Source: Monarcha castaneiventris obscurior
Lineage: Eukaryota > Chordata > Aves > Passeriformes > Monarchidae
Direction of reading: 5' to 3'
Length of the DNA: 64,000 nt
Assembly: GCA_026261815.1 (NCBI GenBank)
Contig: JAMPIT010000699.1
Location: 620,001-684,000 of the forward strand
Positions 54,225-64,000 of the stretch are shown here, one piece after another. Each line of letters opens with the position of its first letter. Within the stretch, counting starts at the first letter, position 1. Below the pieces are notes generated by a model, which saw nothing but the letters and a program-made list of their open reading frames with translations, had not been told where the DNA came from and did not search any database. A program made the translations under genes and the position numbers.

Positions 54225-54745
54225 CATGTTCCCTTGGTTTTATGGGGCCCCGTGGTGTCACAAGGGTCCCAATGATCCCACGAGGCCCCGCAGTGTCACA
54301 ATGGCCCCTTGGTCCCATGAAGCCCCCCAGTGTCACTAAGGTCCCCTTGGTTCTACGAGCCCCCGTGGTGTCACAAAGGATGCTTGGTTCCATGGGGCCC
54401 TGTGGTGTCACAATGGCCCCTTGGTTCTACGAGCCCCCATGGTGTCACAACGGCCCCTTGGTTCCCTGGGGCCCTGTGGTGTTACAATGGCCCCTTGGTT
54501 CCCTGGGGCCCCCCACTGTCACAATGGTCCCTTGGTTCCCTGGGGCCCCCCACTGTCACTAAGGTCCCCTTGGTTCTACGAGCCTCCGTGGTGTCACAAT
54601 GGCCCCTTGGTTCCCTGGGGCCCCCCAGTGTCACAGTAGCCCCTTGGTTCCCTGGGGCCCCCCAGTGTCACAGTGGCCCCTTGGTTCCATGGGGCCCCCC
54701 AGTGTCACAGTGGCCCCTTGGTTCCATGGGGCCCTGTGGTGGTGC
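54225..54745 (+). repeat. 37-bp-unit minisatellite array 4
   Basis: Very regular units such as TTGGTTCCCTGGGGCCCCCC with AGTGTCACAGTGGCCCC. The distance between successive TTGGTTCC starts is exactly 37 bp (54607, 54644, 54681). It is the cleanest copy of the family. Confidence 0.9.
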
Positions 54746-55020
54746 ATTTCCCCCTCTCCTTCTCAGGCCACCTGCAATCTGAGAAATGCTCGCTCAGCCT
54801 CGGCCTTGGCCAACAGCCCCCGGGCTCAGCTGCTCTGAGCTCATCAGAAACTCTGTCTGCTCCCAGGCACTGCTGCTGCCCAACGAGCTCCTGGTTCCTT
54901 TGGGGGCAGCCTTGGGAACTGTTTTTCCTCCCTCAGTGGCACAACAGCCCTGTTCTCACACTTTCAAGGAAAGCTGTTGATGCGAAGTGCGGCCAGGATG
55001 AAACACTGCTGGGACTGAAG
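54742..55020 (+). repeat. Dispersed duplicated segment, copy 2
   Basis: Counterpart of 24411-24700, with ATCTGAGAAATGCTC, CCTCGGCCTTGGCCAACAGC and GTGGCACAACAGCCCTGTT in the same order. Confidence 0.6.
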
Positions 55021-55390
55021 CCCCTCTCTCGGGGCCCTGTAACAGCAGCCCAAAGGGAGCCCCTTGGAGCTCTCCTGGGCCAGTGCCCTCCCTCTGAGTG
55101 GGGCCTCTCCGAGCCAGGAACTCTCCTGTTTGCTGCGCTCGGGGGATCCCCGAACAACGAGGGACCCTGGGCCGATCCCCCCACTCCTCCAGGCTCAGCC
55201 CTTCGCCCGCTGGGGAGATGCAAAAGCACCTGCAGGGAGCATTTCCCTGCCCTCCAGGGGAATTTCCCACAGGGCCCTGGCACTGACTCTCTCTGTCTGT
55301 GTGCACACACGTGTGCCTGAGCTCTGGCAAATGTGGCAGAAATGCTGCTCTCTGAGGGGTTTCAGTGCCTTGGATATCTGAGTCAGTGAG
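55021..55390. other. No gene seen
   Basis: GC-rich single-copy-looking sequence without a domain or repeat I can name. Confidence 0.35.
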
Positions 55391-55394
55391 GCCT

Positions 55395-55670
55395 GTAAGC
55401 AAGGTTAAGTCTCAAGGTGTAAGCTCAGTTAAATGCTGCTAAGTGTTGTCTTTTGCTAAGTTAAGTTTAATATAAGTCATAAGCTAAGTTAAATACTGTT
55501 AAGTGTTATTCCTCTGTTAAATTGTGAAGTCACAGGTTATGAGTTAGGGGAAATATTAAGTGCTGTTCTTTTGCTAAATGGTGAAGTTTAAGGTGTCACT
55601 TAAAGTTGAGGTGGAAGTTAAGTCCTGTTCCGTTTGAGCTCTGTGAAGCATTTAGGCCCCATTCCTTTGA
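55395..55670. repeat. AT-rich tandem repeat (AAGTTAA..TGCTGTT)
   Basis: About four diverged copies of a ~60-70-bp unit with TAAGTGTTGTCTTTTGCTAA and AAGTTTAA/GTGTCA motifs. Confidence 0.6.
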
Positions 55671-55678
55671 TCCTTGCC

Positions 55679-56017
55679 TGTTGCTAGCAGGCAGCAGATC
55701 GAGGAATAAATGCGACATGGATGATTCCACACGAACAGAAACCTACCTCTTTATTAATTTACAAGTTTACTTACATACCTTAGTTCGCTGGACTAGCATA
55801 AGGTCATTGGTTTATTGGTCAGCCACCCCCCAAAGGGATTGGCTGAACCCAACAACACTTACTTCAACTATTTTTCTTCTTGGTACCATAACAATACCAT
55901 AGTTCACAAAAAACTCCCAACTGTCTTCCCAGAGTGTCTGTGAGAAAGCGAGGCTTTCACACAGACACTATCAGAAAACTGAGAAATCTCTCTGCACCCA
56001 GGCTTTCAGCATCCACA
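55679..56017 (-). repeat. 3' LTR of deleted class II ERV
   Basis: Plus-strand ends TGTTGCTAGCAGG and CAGCATCCACA. On the minus strand it starts TGTGGATGCTGAAAGC, directly after the polypurine run GAAGGGGGGAAC. It pairs with 60255-60591. Confidence 0.85.
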
Positions 56018-56189
56018 GTTCCCCCCTTCTGTTTAGAAAATTAAATTGGACACTAATTTAAAGTTGGCAGAGAGAATCTCCAGCAGTGCCATGGGAGATA
56101 CATCCAGTGAACCTAATTCTGTATCGGTTAACAATCTGACTCCAAATTCAGTCTCTGCTTGCATAACATTCTGATCCCAAATTCAGTCT

Positions 56190-57560
56190 CCGGTTGTAGA
56201 AGGAGCAAGCTGATGGTCGACATCTTGGTCGTCATCAGAGGGATCACTCAGCTCATGATCTGCACTCTGGTTCTCACGTGAAGTTTGCCGCTGAGGCTGC
56301 CTTGGAGGTTGCCTTCTCTGTTCCTGGTGCCGTAGGTCAGGGCGAAAGCATCTTGCAGGCAGCCATCGTACCCCAGTATCTGTGGAAACGCAAGCACGCC
56401 CACGACCCCAAGCAATAAGCTCATGTGGGCCCTCCCACTTATTAGTGAATGGGTCTCGTACCTAGACTTTTGCTCGAGGCAGGTGCATCTCGCTTGAAGA
56501 CTGCAGTGAGAGAAAGTGATTCAAAATGACAGCATTGTTTGAATTTGGTGGCACTGTGAGATGATTAATCGTATACAGTGCTTTCTCTAATCGCCTCTGT
56601 GGGCTTCCCCATGCATTCTCCCTTTTTGCCTTTCCAGAACACGCTTCAAAGTGCCATGAGTGCGTTCAATAATGGCTTGACCTGTAGGAGAATGTGGGAT
56701 ACCTGATTTATGGTCCACACCCCATAATTGCAAAAACTGCCGCATCCTGCGAGGCGTAGGCAGGGTCATTATCAATTTTCACCAAGGAAGGCACGCCCAA
56801 GACCGCGAAGGTCAGTCTCCAATGAGCAATGACATCACGGCCTTTCTCTCCAGTATGAGCAGATGCCCACATAGCTGAAGAGAGGGTGTCAATCGACACG
56901 TGCACATATTCACCTTGGCCAAACTCGGGGATGTGCGTTACATCCGTTTGCCAGATCTGCAATGCCTTTAAACCTCGGGGGTTTACCCCCGCGGGTAAAG
57001 GTGCAGCGAGTCCATGGCAGTCAGCACAAGCACTGACAATATCACGAGCCTCAGTTGCCATTAAGTTAAACTGCTTTTGCAGGGTACATGCACTTTGATG
57101 GAGAAATCCGTGCGATGCCTTGGCTTGTGCGATTTTGTCAGGCTGAGGCGCTACCCACGCAGGGTTGGCCAGCCTGTCAGCCCTGGCATTACCTTCTGTT
57201 ATAAAACCTAGCAAACTGGTGTGGCTTCGAATGTGCAAAATGTAATATGGGTGCACTCAAGCCTGAATCACATACCACAGGGTTTTTAACAGTAAAAACA
57301 GACCCTCATTGTTGACTTCTTTCAGAAGTCAACAATCTAAACATTGAGTTACATCTGCTACATAAGCAGAATCAGTGACCAAATTCAAAGGCACCTGTGA
57401 GAACTTCTGAAAAGCCATGGCAACAGCCTTCAATTTGACCAGCTGGGCTGAGCCTGACTCATGGCCTTCCAGCACCTGCCACTCAGACTTCTCTTTCCAG
57501 GTAACAGTGGCTTTCCCCTTTTTTTTTTTTTCTTACGATCTGTGGAAGTCCTGTAGATCC
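56190..57560 (-). pseudogene. pol: RNase H end and integrase, several breaks
   Basis: The RNase H part shows QLVKLKAVAMAF and LVTDSAYVADV. Integrase shows CADCHGLAAPLPAGVNPRG, WQTDVTHIPEFG and GQAIIERTHGTLK. Its C-terminal part carries RACVSTDTGVRWLPAR and an acidic tail ending near 56190. Stops and frameshifts lie near 57240-57330, 56710-56760 and 56460-56590. One core acid region reads KIDNDPAY where the relative at 43.8 kb has KTDNGLAY, so the core is altered as well as broken. Confidence 0.75.
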
Positions 57561-57609
57561 AAAGCAACCATCTCCACGACTTCACTGTTTGGCCCTGGGG
57601 ACACAAGAC

Positions 57610-60162
57610 TTAAAAGGCCCTAATTAAGCAATGCCTGGGTGCTGGCTCTAAGCCTGCTGAACAGGCCTGTGTTGCTACCATGCCCTGGGTAATCATTTGT
57701 GTCTGAGCGCAATTCCCCCATGCGCTCATCTTCGCCTTTCCCGACCCGGTCAAAAGCTGACCGTTGGCATGGTACATAGATTTGCAATACTTTGCATAAT
57801 GACCTGGCCTATCGCACCTCTCGCAACGAGAACTTCCTTTGCTCTTTTTTCCCTTCTGTTTTGCCTGTTTTCGCTTGCTCTCAACCTTAGAACCCTTTTT
57901 CCCCATGTCAGAATATGCCTGAATAGGTCGCAGAATTGTGGCCAGAGCAGAATGGCCCCCAGTCCCCACCTTAGCACGCGCTTCGATCATGTCTATGAGT
58001 GCAGGATCACCTGGTAGGGCACCTGTGATCTTCCTACACGCGTCGTACGCGTTGTCTCTCGCAAGTTGTTTGCATAAAATCTGCCTTAATGCATCATCCT
58101 CAACTTGCTTCTCAAGCGCTGCAGCAATTTTTCCCACAAAGGGTAAAAATGGCTCTGTCTGCCCCGAGATACTTTTACGTACCGTGTTTTGGGAGCAGCC
58201 ATGTCTATGCTCTTTACAGGGCTCCCATTCCGACCTTCTGAGCCTGCTCAAGGATCAGAGGATGCCAGGTAGCTTGGAGATCGGCACTAGCAAATTGACC
58301 GTTCCCCATCAGGGCATCCATCCCAACTGCGTATCTAGGATCGTCCTGGGGCAGCTGCATATTCTCTGCAGCAGTTTTTCCTGCCAACTTTCTCCAGTTA
58401 TTCTCAAAAACTGAAAATTGGACAGGTTGAAATAACATCTGACCTAAGTGTCTAATATCACATGGAGCAAGCAAATCTGTATTTATCACTCTAATGATCT
58501 GCATGACCTCAGGAGACCCAAGCCCATACTGCGCCACCTTGGATTGCAAATCAGTCACCACCTTCCATGTAATAACAGAATGCCTATCAGGCTGGCCGGC
58601 ATTCAGGACAGCCTTGTGCACAGGATAGGCTTGGACACCCCCTTGTGAGGTTCCACTATCACCGTGATATGCTAATACACCTTCTTGAGGTGCTGTGGCA
58701 ACCTGATTCAGCACAGGTTTTCCTGCGCTTTCAGGCATCTCCAGTTTCTGTAGCAATTCCCAGTTTCCCGTCTCTAGAGCCCACATTCTGACCATTTCCC
58801 AGAAACGTTTCAGGCATCTGGGCCGCACAGTCACCGTGCAGTCTGGAAGGGTCCAAGGGCTATTCCGGAGACGGTGTCTTCCCAGCCGCCGACGTCCAGC
58901 TAACTGCAAAACAGACGCATCTCCCGCATCACGGTCAGACAAAGGTCTGTCTGATAACCCCTGCACGAACAGTGAAGACGGGCAGGATACGGGCGCTGGA
59001 TCAGAGGGCGGCGGCGCTGGGGCGGAGGGCGGTGGGGCTGCAGCAGACGGCAGTGCCTCTGCAGGGACTGGGGACGGCAGTGCCGCTGCAGGGACTGGGG
59101 ATGTCTGTGCTGCTTCTGGCGGTGCTGCGTGTGCCGTTTTTGCGTGCTGCGGTTCTGCCGGCGGGGGAGTCGACATAGTCGGGACCGCTGCAGCCGCTAC
59201 CGGAGGTGCCGGAGCCATCGGAGCTGCCGCTACTGTTGCCGGAGGCACCGGGGCTATCGGGGCCACCGGTGCCGGTACCGGAGGCGCTGGGGCTTGCAGC
59301 AACCTCTCCGACAATGCCACCGAGTGCTGAATCGCTCTCTCCAAAGCCGCGAGCTGCTGAGCTGACACAGCGACCAGCTGCCGCAAAAAATCCGCCACGG
59401 CCGACTGCGCCTCGCGGTAGCTCCGGGCGGTGGCCCGACCTCAGCCACCACGTTGCCTCCCGCCGCTACCGGCGCCAGCGATGCAGGCACCACAGGCTGC
59501 TGCGGTACAGCCGTGGCCGCCGTGCCGGGCTGCGGTAACCGAGGGGCCCTAGGGACGACAGGTCCTGCCGCAGCCGCGGAAGGCGGCAGCGCGGCGGCAG
59601 GGGGGGTTCCTGGAGCGAAAGGAGGAGGCCGCTCCAACCCCTGCCATTCCGCGGCCGAGGGGTATTTCGGCATCACGAAATCGCATGGAGAGGGACAGAT
59701 GGGCAGCACATAATCATGGGGCGAGGGGTAGGACACTGGAGCAGTCTCCACAACCGCTGGCAGCCACGTCCGCTCCGGGGACGGCCCGCCCCCATCGTTC
59801 TCAGCCTCTCCGCTATCGGATTGCTCAGTGCTCTCTGCTCCATCCCCTTCAGAACTGTCCCAAGTTGCCAAGACTCTGTCCATAGTAACCTCTTGCAATA
59901 TATCAAATAAATTTTTCCATGTGCAAAGCAGACCGTACAGTGTCCTGTCTTCATAAGCAAGTTCGTGGGCTAATCTGTCCCCTAACTCCTTCCATGCCCC
60001 CGTGCTAAACGCTGAGTCGGGGTCTGTGGGGAGGGCATGTTCTACTGCCCACTGTAAGAGTTCGTGCAGTTCCTCATCAGCTATTGCGGTATTTCCCATC
60101 AAAGTCAAGAGATCATTCCAAGCCAAAAAAGTCATATCGTCTCTTGACTTGTTAATTTCCAT
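57610..60162 (-). pseudogene. gag: gag of deleted class II ERV, two frameshifts
   Basis: The matrix-like N-terminus starts at 60162 (MEINKSRDDMTFLAWNDLL), followed by an acidic then very Pro/Ala-rich spacer. The frame shifts near 59400; capsid continues in the second frame (VITWKVVTDLQSKVAQYG, MDALMGNGQFASADLQ). It shifts back near 58230 for the capsid C-terminus (SISGQTEPFLPFVGKI) and a nucleocapsid knuckle CERCDRPGHYAKYC after a Lys-rich run. The capsid resembles alpha/betaretroviral types. Confidence 0.8.
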
Positions 60163-60234
60163 CTTTCTGGTTTTCGGACCCGTTTCCCGTCCTGGGGTGG
60201 GGGTTGGGAAAGACGCGTACCTTCTCAGGTGCAG

Positions 60235-60252
60235 TACACGGCGGGGTCAGAA
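60235..60252 (-). other. Primer-binding site, tRNA-Trp-like
   Basis: The minus strand reads TTCTGACCCCGCCGTG, resembling the tryptophan-tRNA site used by alpharetroviruses with a few mismatches. It lies two bases inside the LTR end. Confidence 0.55.
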
Positions 60253-60254
60253 GA

Positions 60255-60591
60255 TGTCGCTAGCGAGCAGAGACCAAAGAATAAAAGCGACATGGACGAT
60301 TTCACACGAGCAGGCACCAACACTTTATTAATTTACAAATTTGCTTATATACCCTAGCACGCTGGACTGGCATAAGGTCATTGGTTTACTGATCAGCCAC
60401 CCCCTAAAGGGATTGGCTGAACCCAACAACACTTAATTCCAATATTTTTCTTCTTGGTACCATAACAATACCATAGTTTACAAAAAAATACCAACTGTCT
60501 TCCCATAGCGTCCGTGAGAAAGCAAGGCTTACACACAGACACTATCAGAAAACTGAGAAATCTCTCTGCACCCAAGCTTTCAGCATCCACA
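60255..60591 (-). repeat. 5' LTR of deleted class II ERV
   Basis: Plus-strand ends TGTCGCTAGCGAG and CAGCATCCACA. It pairs with 55679-56017 with noticeably more differences than the young provirus LTRs show. Confidence 0.85.
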
Positions 60592-60619
60592 CACAAGAAA
60601 CTTCCGAGTTACACACTGG

Positions 60620-61670
60620 GCATTGCAGGATTTGAAAATAGAAAAGTTAAAACCTAAGGCATCACTGGCAGACTCTGGGATCTTGAGAGCAACCCCATCC
60701 AGGAGCCAGCACTGGACCCAGGGAGCCATATGGAAGGAAAGGGCACAGAGGTCTCCTACTGAGTACAAAAAGAAATCAGTCACCTACTCCAGAGTGTGCC
60801 AAAGCCAAAAGAAGTGGCCCTGATGCCCTTGTAAAGCCCATCAGTTTGGAGACTCGCCAGTTAATACAGGGAATCGATTGCCTGACCAAATAGCTCAAGA
60901 GGTCACTGAGAAAGCTCTCCTTGCACTAATACCTAGCAAAAACTTGAATGTTCTGCAACAAGAACCAAATTCTAGTGATCAGGACAGGCAGTCAGCCCCA
61001 TCATCAGCAGCTATGGAAAATCCCAGCAGGTGATTGGTAACCCCGTGTGGGCAGGAAATTGTACCTCCACAATTAATGTATAACGGAACTAAAACATCAG
61101 GAAACACATCAGGAAATGGAGAATATGGGAGCCAGTTTACAAAGGCATATAGTAAGCAGAAAAATGACAAAAAATAATAGATCAGTTGTTGAAAAAGATG
61201 TGATTAATTTTGAAGGAAGAAGGCTGCCTCCAGGGCTGGTTAAATGGGAATCACCAGGTGATTTTGGCAAATGGATTTTGCAGAACTGCCCAGGCAGAAG
61301 GGGGACTGGCACATTTTGGTGTTGGTAGATGCTTTTTCTGGATGGCCAGAAGCTTTGCCATGTCGCACCAACAAGACAAGGGAAGTCTCAGAAGTTCTGC
61401 TGAAATGAATATTTAATAGCACTGGGACTAACTCTTTTAAATCTAAAAAGGTGCATGGTTATCAACAGATCCTTGGGGCTGGACTCGCCTGTACATCCTT
61501 CCCAACCAGGAGATCCGGTGTGCATCAGAACCTGGAATTCTGGAACAATCCAGCACAAGTGGAAGGGACCATATCAAGTCCTCCTGGTAACCTACACTGC
61601 ACTCAGAGTAGAAGGAATCAAACTCGGGGTTCATCACATGCGGGAAAAGCCAGCGAGCACACATTAAACA
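60620..61670 (+). pseudogene. pol: Class I RNase H/integrase remnant
   Basis: Pieces in different frames: PKPKEVAL near the RNase H end, then integrase-core wording LPRQKG and VDAFSGWPEALPC around 61290-61360, and the C-terminal WKGPYQVLLVTYTALRVEGI and HHMREK near 61550-61650. Multiple stops and frameshifts separate them. Confidence 0.7.
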
Positions 61671-61779
61671 CAGCAGAAACAAGATTGACTGAGTTTGGAG
61701 TTTGGGGTTTTTACATAAATCCTATTGTTTTAGGTATCCAATATGATTTTCTAAGGGGATTCTATTTATTTGATCTAGA

Positions 61780-63250
61780 TGAAGATGATCAATAATTGTG
61801 TATTTATAATAATAATAGAAACTATTCTGCTAGCTTCTGGGAAGGGAAATGTGATTTTCAAAGTCAGTGCAAGTTTTTGGCAGATTACAGAATGGAACCC
61901 CTCTAACAGCTTGTTTGCCAACACCAACCTCTGCAGAAAATCCAGTTCCGTGGGGAGCTTCAGTCAGCAATTTGACAAAAATCTGGGAACACGTGTGGGA
62001 AGGAACTAGCACCCAGGGCAACTGGACAGGGATGGAAGGAGAATATTCTTTACCATGGACACATAAGAACAATACTGCTGAGAACTGTAACATTTCCAAA
62101 CCGATCTGGAAATCACCTCAGGAAATATTTCTCAGCTGACAGATTGCACTGATACCCCCTGGGGATGTCAAATTCCAGAAGGATGGAATCGCCCCCAGAC
62201 AGGACAGTGGGAATATTTCCTGCCAGTTCAGCGGTGTCTGGGCTGGGAAGGGAGCCCAGGCCTCCCAGAGGACCCCTTACAGGTGGGTATAAAATATCCA
62301 CCAATATAAAAGGTCAAGGCCAAAGGACCCCAGGACAAAGGAAAAGTGGGACTGCACTCGGATGGACACTTGAGCTGTTGGGAATCCTGAGGTACAGCGG
62401 CTCCTGGCTGTGGCCCAGGCTCTAAGGCTGGGGTGTGTTTGCAGAAATGATTCTGCCTTTCTCAATGACACCTGGGCTCACCCAACAAACGCCGAGAGCT
62501 GGAGAGACACAGACTGTCAGCAGGACACGGCCAAATCCTTAGGAGCCACAGGATGGGTGGGAAGTGCTGGAATTTGGAGCACACGTTGGCCCCTGGGAGA
62601 ATCAGGAGCACCATGGACACTGGGGGTATTAACGTTACATCCCTCGTGCAAGGAGTCACCACTGGGGACCCAACTGTGGGGAAAGGGTAAAGGGGATGAA
62701 ACTTGGAAACATCCCAGTGCGGGAACTACAGCAGGATGGATTTTAGAATCCATCTCTGCTCTGCAAAGATCTGCCTTTAGGAACAGACCAGCCACACACC
62801 ATTGGACTCTGCAAATGGAAACTTTAGTGAATGCAACTCCTTTGGGGTTTGCTGAAATAAAGGAACAATTGCAAGCCACAGCTGAAGTGACCTTCCAGAC
62901 CAGATTGGCTTCAGACCTTTATTGCTGTTCCATGAACATGGAGTATGTGGATTTCTGAACTGAAACACCACCACTTGTTGTGTGCACATTCCAAATGTGC
63001 TGCTGGGTTGGATGATCGGGTAGAGAGGATAAAATCAGTTGCTGCATCCAGCAGGGAATTAAGGGGAGGGTTAGAAAGTACCTGGTTGAATAAAATATTT
63101 AAAGTACTTGGATTTTCTCTGACTGATGGTTGGCCTCACTTTTGCAAAGTGTAACTGGGATCGCAGCAATACTTGTGCTTATGACACTTGTTTTGAGCTG
63201 TGTAAAGAACACGGCTGTGAAAGCAACAGAGGAACTCCTGGGATGTGAGT
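61780..63250 (+). pseudogene. env: Class I env remnant
   Basis: Begins with a signal-like stretch (CVFIIIIETILLAS at about 61800), then surface-subunit pieces with several N-x-T/S sites in three frames. TM-subunit sequence follows from about 62830, where a region like the conserved gammaretroviral TM heptad region is broken by a frameshift and a stop at 62956-62958. VAASSRELRGGLESTWLNKI and a membrane anchor (IAAILVLMTLVLSC) come after it. No functional envelope can be made. Confidence 0.7.
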
Positions 63251-63305
63251 AAAGGAGCGGAGTGAGGCTTAGGAAGGCTTGAAGGGAAGAGAAGCTTCAC
63301 AACCC

Positions 63306-63777
63306 TCCAAGGGGGGGAAATTTGCCTGATGAAAAATGGTTTGCACCTGCTGGGTTCATACAATGCTTGTTCTTCAAAAGCCACTGGCCCATGGAACCAC
63401 ACAAGGCTCATTCTGTAGGCAGCAACCAGCCCGGGTGTGCCAACTTTCACCAGCTCACCGGGCAGTCAGGGCTGACTTTGGGGTCACCGACCACCAGGGA
63501 CCCCCAAAGAGACACCCAGGGCAGAAGAACGGATGTGCAAAGGGGTGGGGGAAATATGCAATGATTTTGGGGAAATGATTATCCTGTGTATGTTTATTTG
63601 GGGCAACCTCAGAATGTGTCTGTAAAACACATTCTGCAAACAGGAACATTCCTGCCCTCAGCACACATGACTTTTGGAGGGGCTCTCTCCTGGTGCATGT
63701 GGCCGAATAAAGAATGCTGCTGCTTCCTGCTGCCTTGGTGTTAAGGAGGTTTTGTTTCACTGAATTTTTGGTAACAG
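63306..63777 (+). repeat. Polypurine tract and 3' LTR of decayed class I ERV
   Basis: CCAAGGGGGGGAAA at about 63307-63320 is the polypurine tract. The LTR follows, with AATAAA near 63706 and an end at TTTTTGGTAACA. The exact left edge is uncertain. Confidence 0.6.
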
Positions 63778-63799
63778 CTCTGTGCCTGTGTCATAGAAC

Positions 63800-64000
63800 C
63801 ACAGAGCAGCTGTGATGTCAGAAAGGGGCTGTGTGACGTCACAGAGTGGGCTGCGACATCACATGGTGTTGGTGTGACATCACAGAGAGGGCTGGGCCAT
63901 CCCAGAACAGGCTGTGACATCACAGAGTGGGTTGTGACATCACGGGGTGGCTGTATGACATCACAGAGTGTACTGTGACATCACAGAGCAGCTCCATGAC
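63800..64000. repeat. TGACATCACAGAG minisatellite (runs off window)
   Basis: Units of roughly 20-28 bp built on GTGACATCACAGAG(T/C)GGGCT, including one TGACGTCA. It continues to the window end. Confidence 0.8.

Larger units (their letters stand above)
55679..60591 (-). mobile_element. Internally deleted env-less class II ERV
   Basis: Minus order: 5' LTR, tRNA-Trp-like primer site, gag, then directly RNase H and integrase, then 3' LTR. Protease and RT are missing. Its integrase is close to that at 43186-44050. I see no matching target duplication at the outer flanks. Confidence 0.85.
60620..63777 (+). mobile_element. Decayed class I ERV (pol end, env, 3' LTR)
   Basis: Plus-strand remnants in the order RNase H end, integrase, env and LTR. 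Its left side adjoins the class II ERV LTR at 60591. It is similar in type to the old provirus split at 9.1/17.8 kb. Confidence 0.75.

Noticed and set aside
54225..54745. Possible identity with the chicken chromosome-16 41-bp repeat
   Set aside because: The period here is 37 bp and I cannot recall the published consensus well enough to claim a match; kept only as a test.
55679..60591. Target duplication for the deleted class II ERV
   Set aside because: The flanks (CTTGCC left, CACAAG right) do not match, so none is annotated.
1..64000. CRISPR arrays, tRNA or rRNA genes, bacterial operons
   Set aside because: The tandem repeats lack the spacer pattern of CRISPR, no tRNA cloverleaf sequence stood out, and all evidence is for a vertebrate genome.

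Overview
The window looks like vertebrate, almost certainly avian and most likely passerine, nuclear DNA. The reasons are a family-14 (gamma-c type) olfactory receptor, C2H2 zinc-finger exons of the tandemly duplicated bird type, a CR1 LINE, bird-type ERVL and class II LTR elements, decayed MHC class II beta exons, and many GC-rich minisatellites. MHC IIB, olfactory receptor, zinc-finger, ERV and satellite DNA together fit the avian MHC-bearing microchromosome (chromosome 16 type) or a similar gene-poor block. That placement is inference. There are no prokaryotic features.

Layout. 1-2530: last exon of a zinc-finger gene (+), then MHC class IIB fragments on both strands. 2.5-8.5 kb: minisatellites, a ~148-bp tandem repeat, a solo ERVL LTR, a CR1 LINE and a 37-bp-unit array. 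8.6-18.5 kb: an old class I ERV (+) split by a young, nearly complete gammaretrovirus-like provirus (-, 9163-17780) with paired LTRs, a tRNA-Pro-type primer site and a 4-bp target duplication. 18.5-22.4 kb: a ~150-bp tandem repeat and an intact olfactory receptor. 22.7-26.4 kb: repeats, including long CCTT and CCCAT tracts. 26.4-28.9 kb: an inverted copy of the first 2.5 kb (zinc finger plus MHC fragments). 28.9-32.3 kb: a 5'-truncated class II ERV (+) with open RNase H/integrase and env frames and a 3' LTR. 33-35.5 kb: zinc-finger and MHC IIB exon 1 debris. 35.7-42.4 kb: LTR-like pieces, a CAG repeat, one uncharacterised ORF and another 37-bp array. 42.4-50.7 kb: a fragment of an env-less class II ERV (-) abutting an ERVL provirus (-) with a 951-codon pol. 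50.7-55.6 kb: non-coding sequence, a ~190-bp satellite and a 37-bp array. 55.7-60.6 kb: an internally deleted class II ERV (-). 60.6-63.8 kb: a decayed class I ERV (+). 63.8-64.0 kb: a TGACATCA-rich minisatellite running off the end.

Only the olfactory receptor and the first zinc-finger exon look like ordinary functional host coding sequence. The retroviral env (30471-31961) and the ERVL pol (45117-47972) are long open frames that deserve attention. Most other genes are broken. The strongest unexpected signals are five premature stops in the young provirus gag-pol that all fit Trp-codon G-to-A change, the 2.5-kb inverted duplication carrying antisense MHC fragments, membrane-type segments in the ERVL Gag N-terminus, and one 37-bp minisatellite family in four separate arrays.
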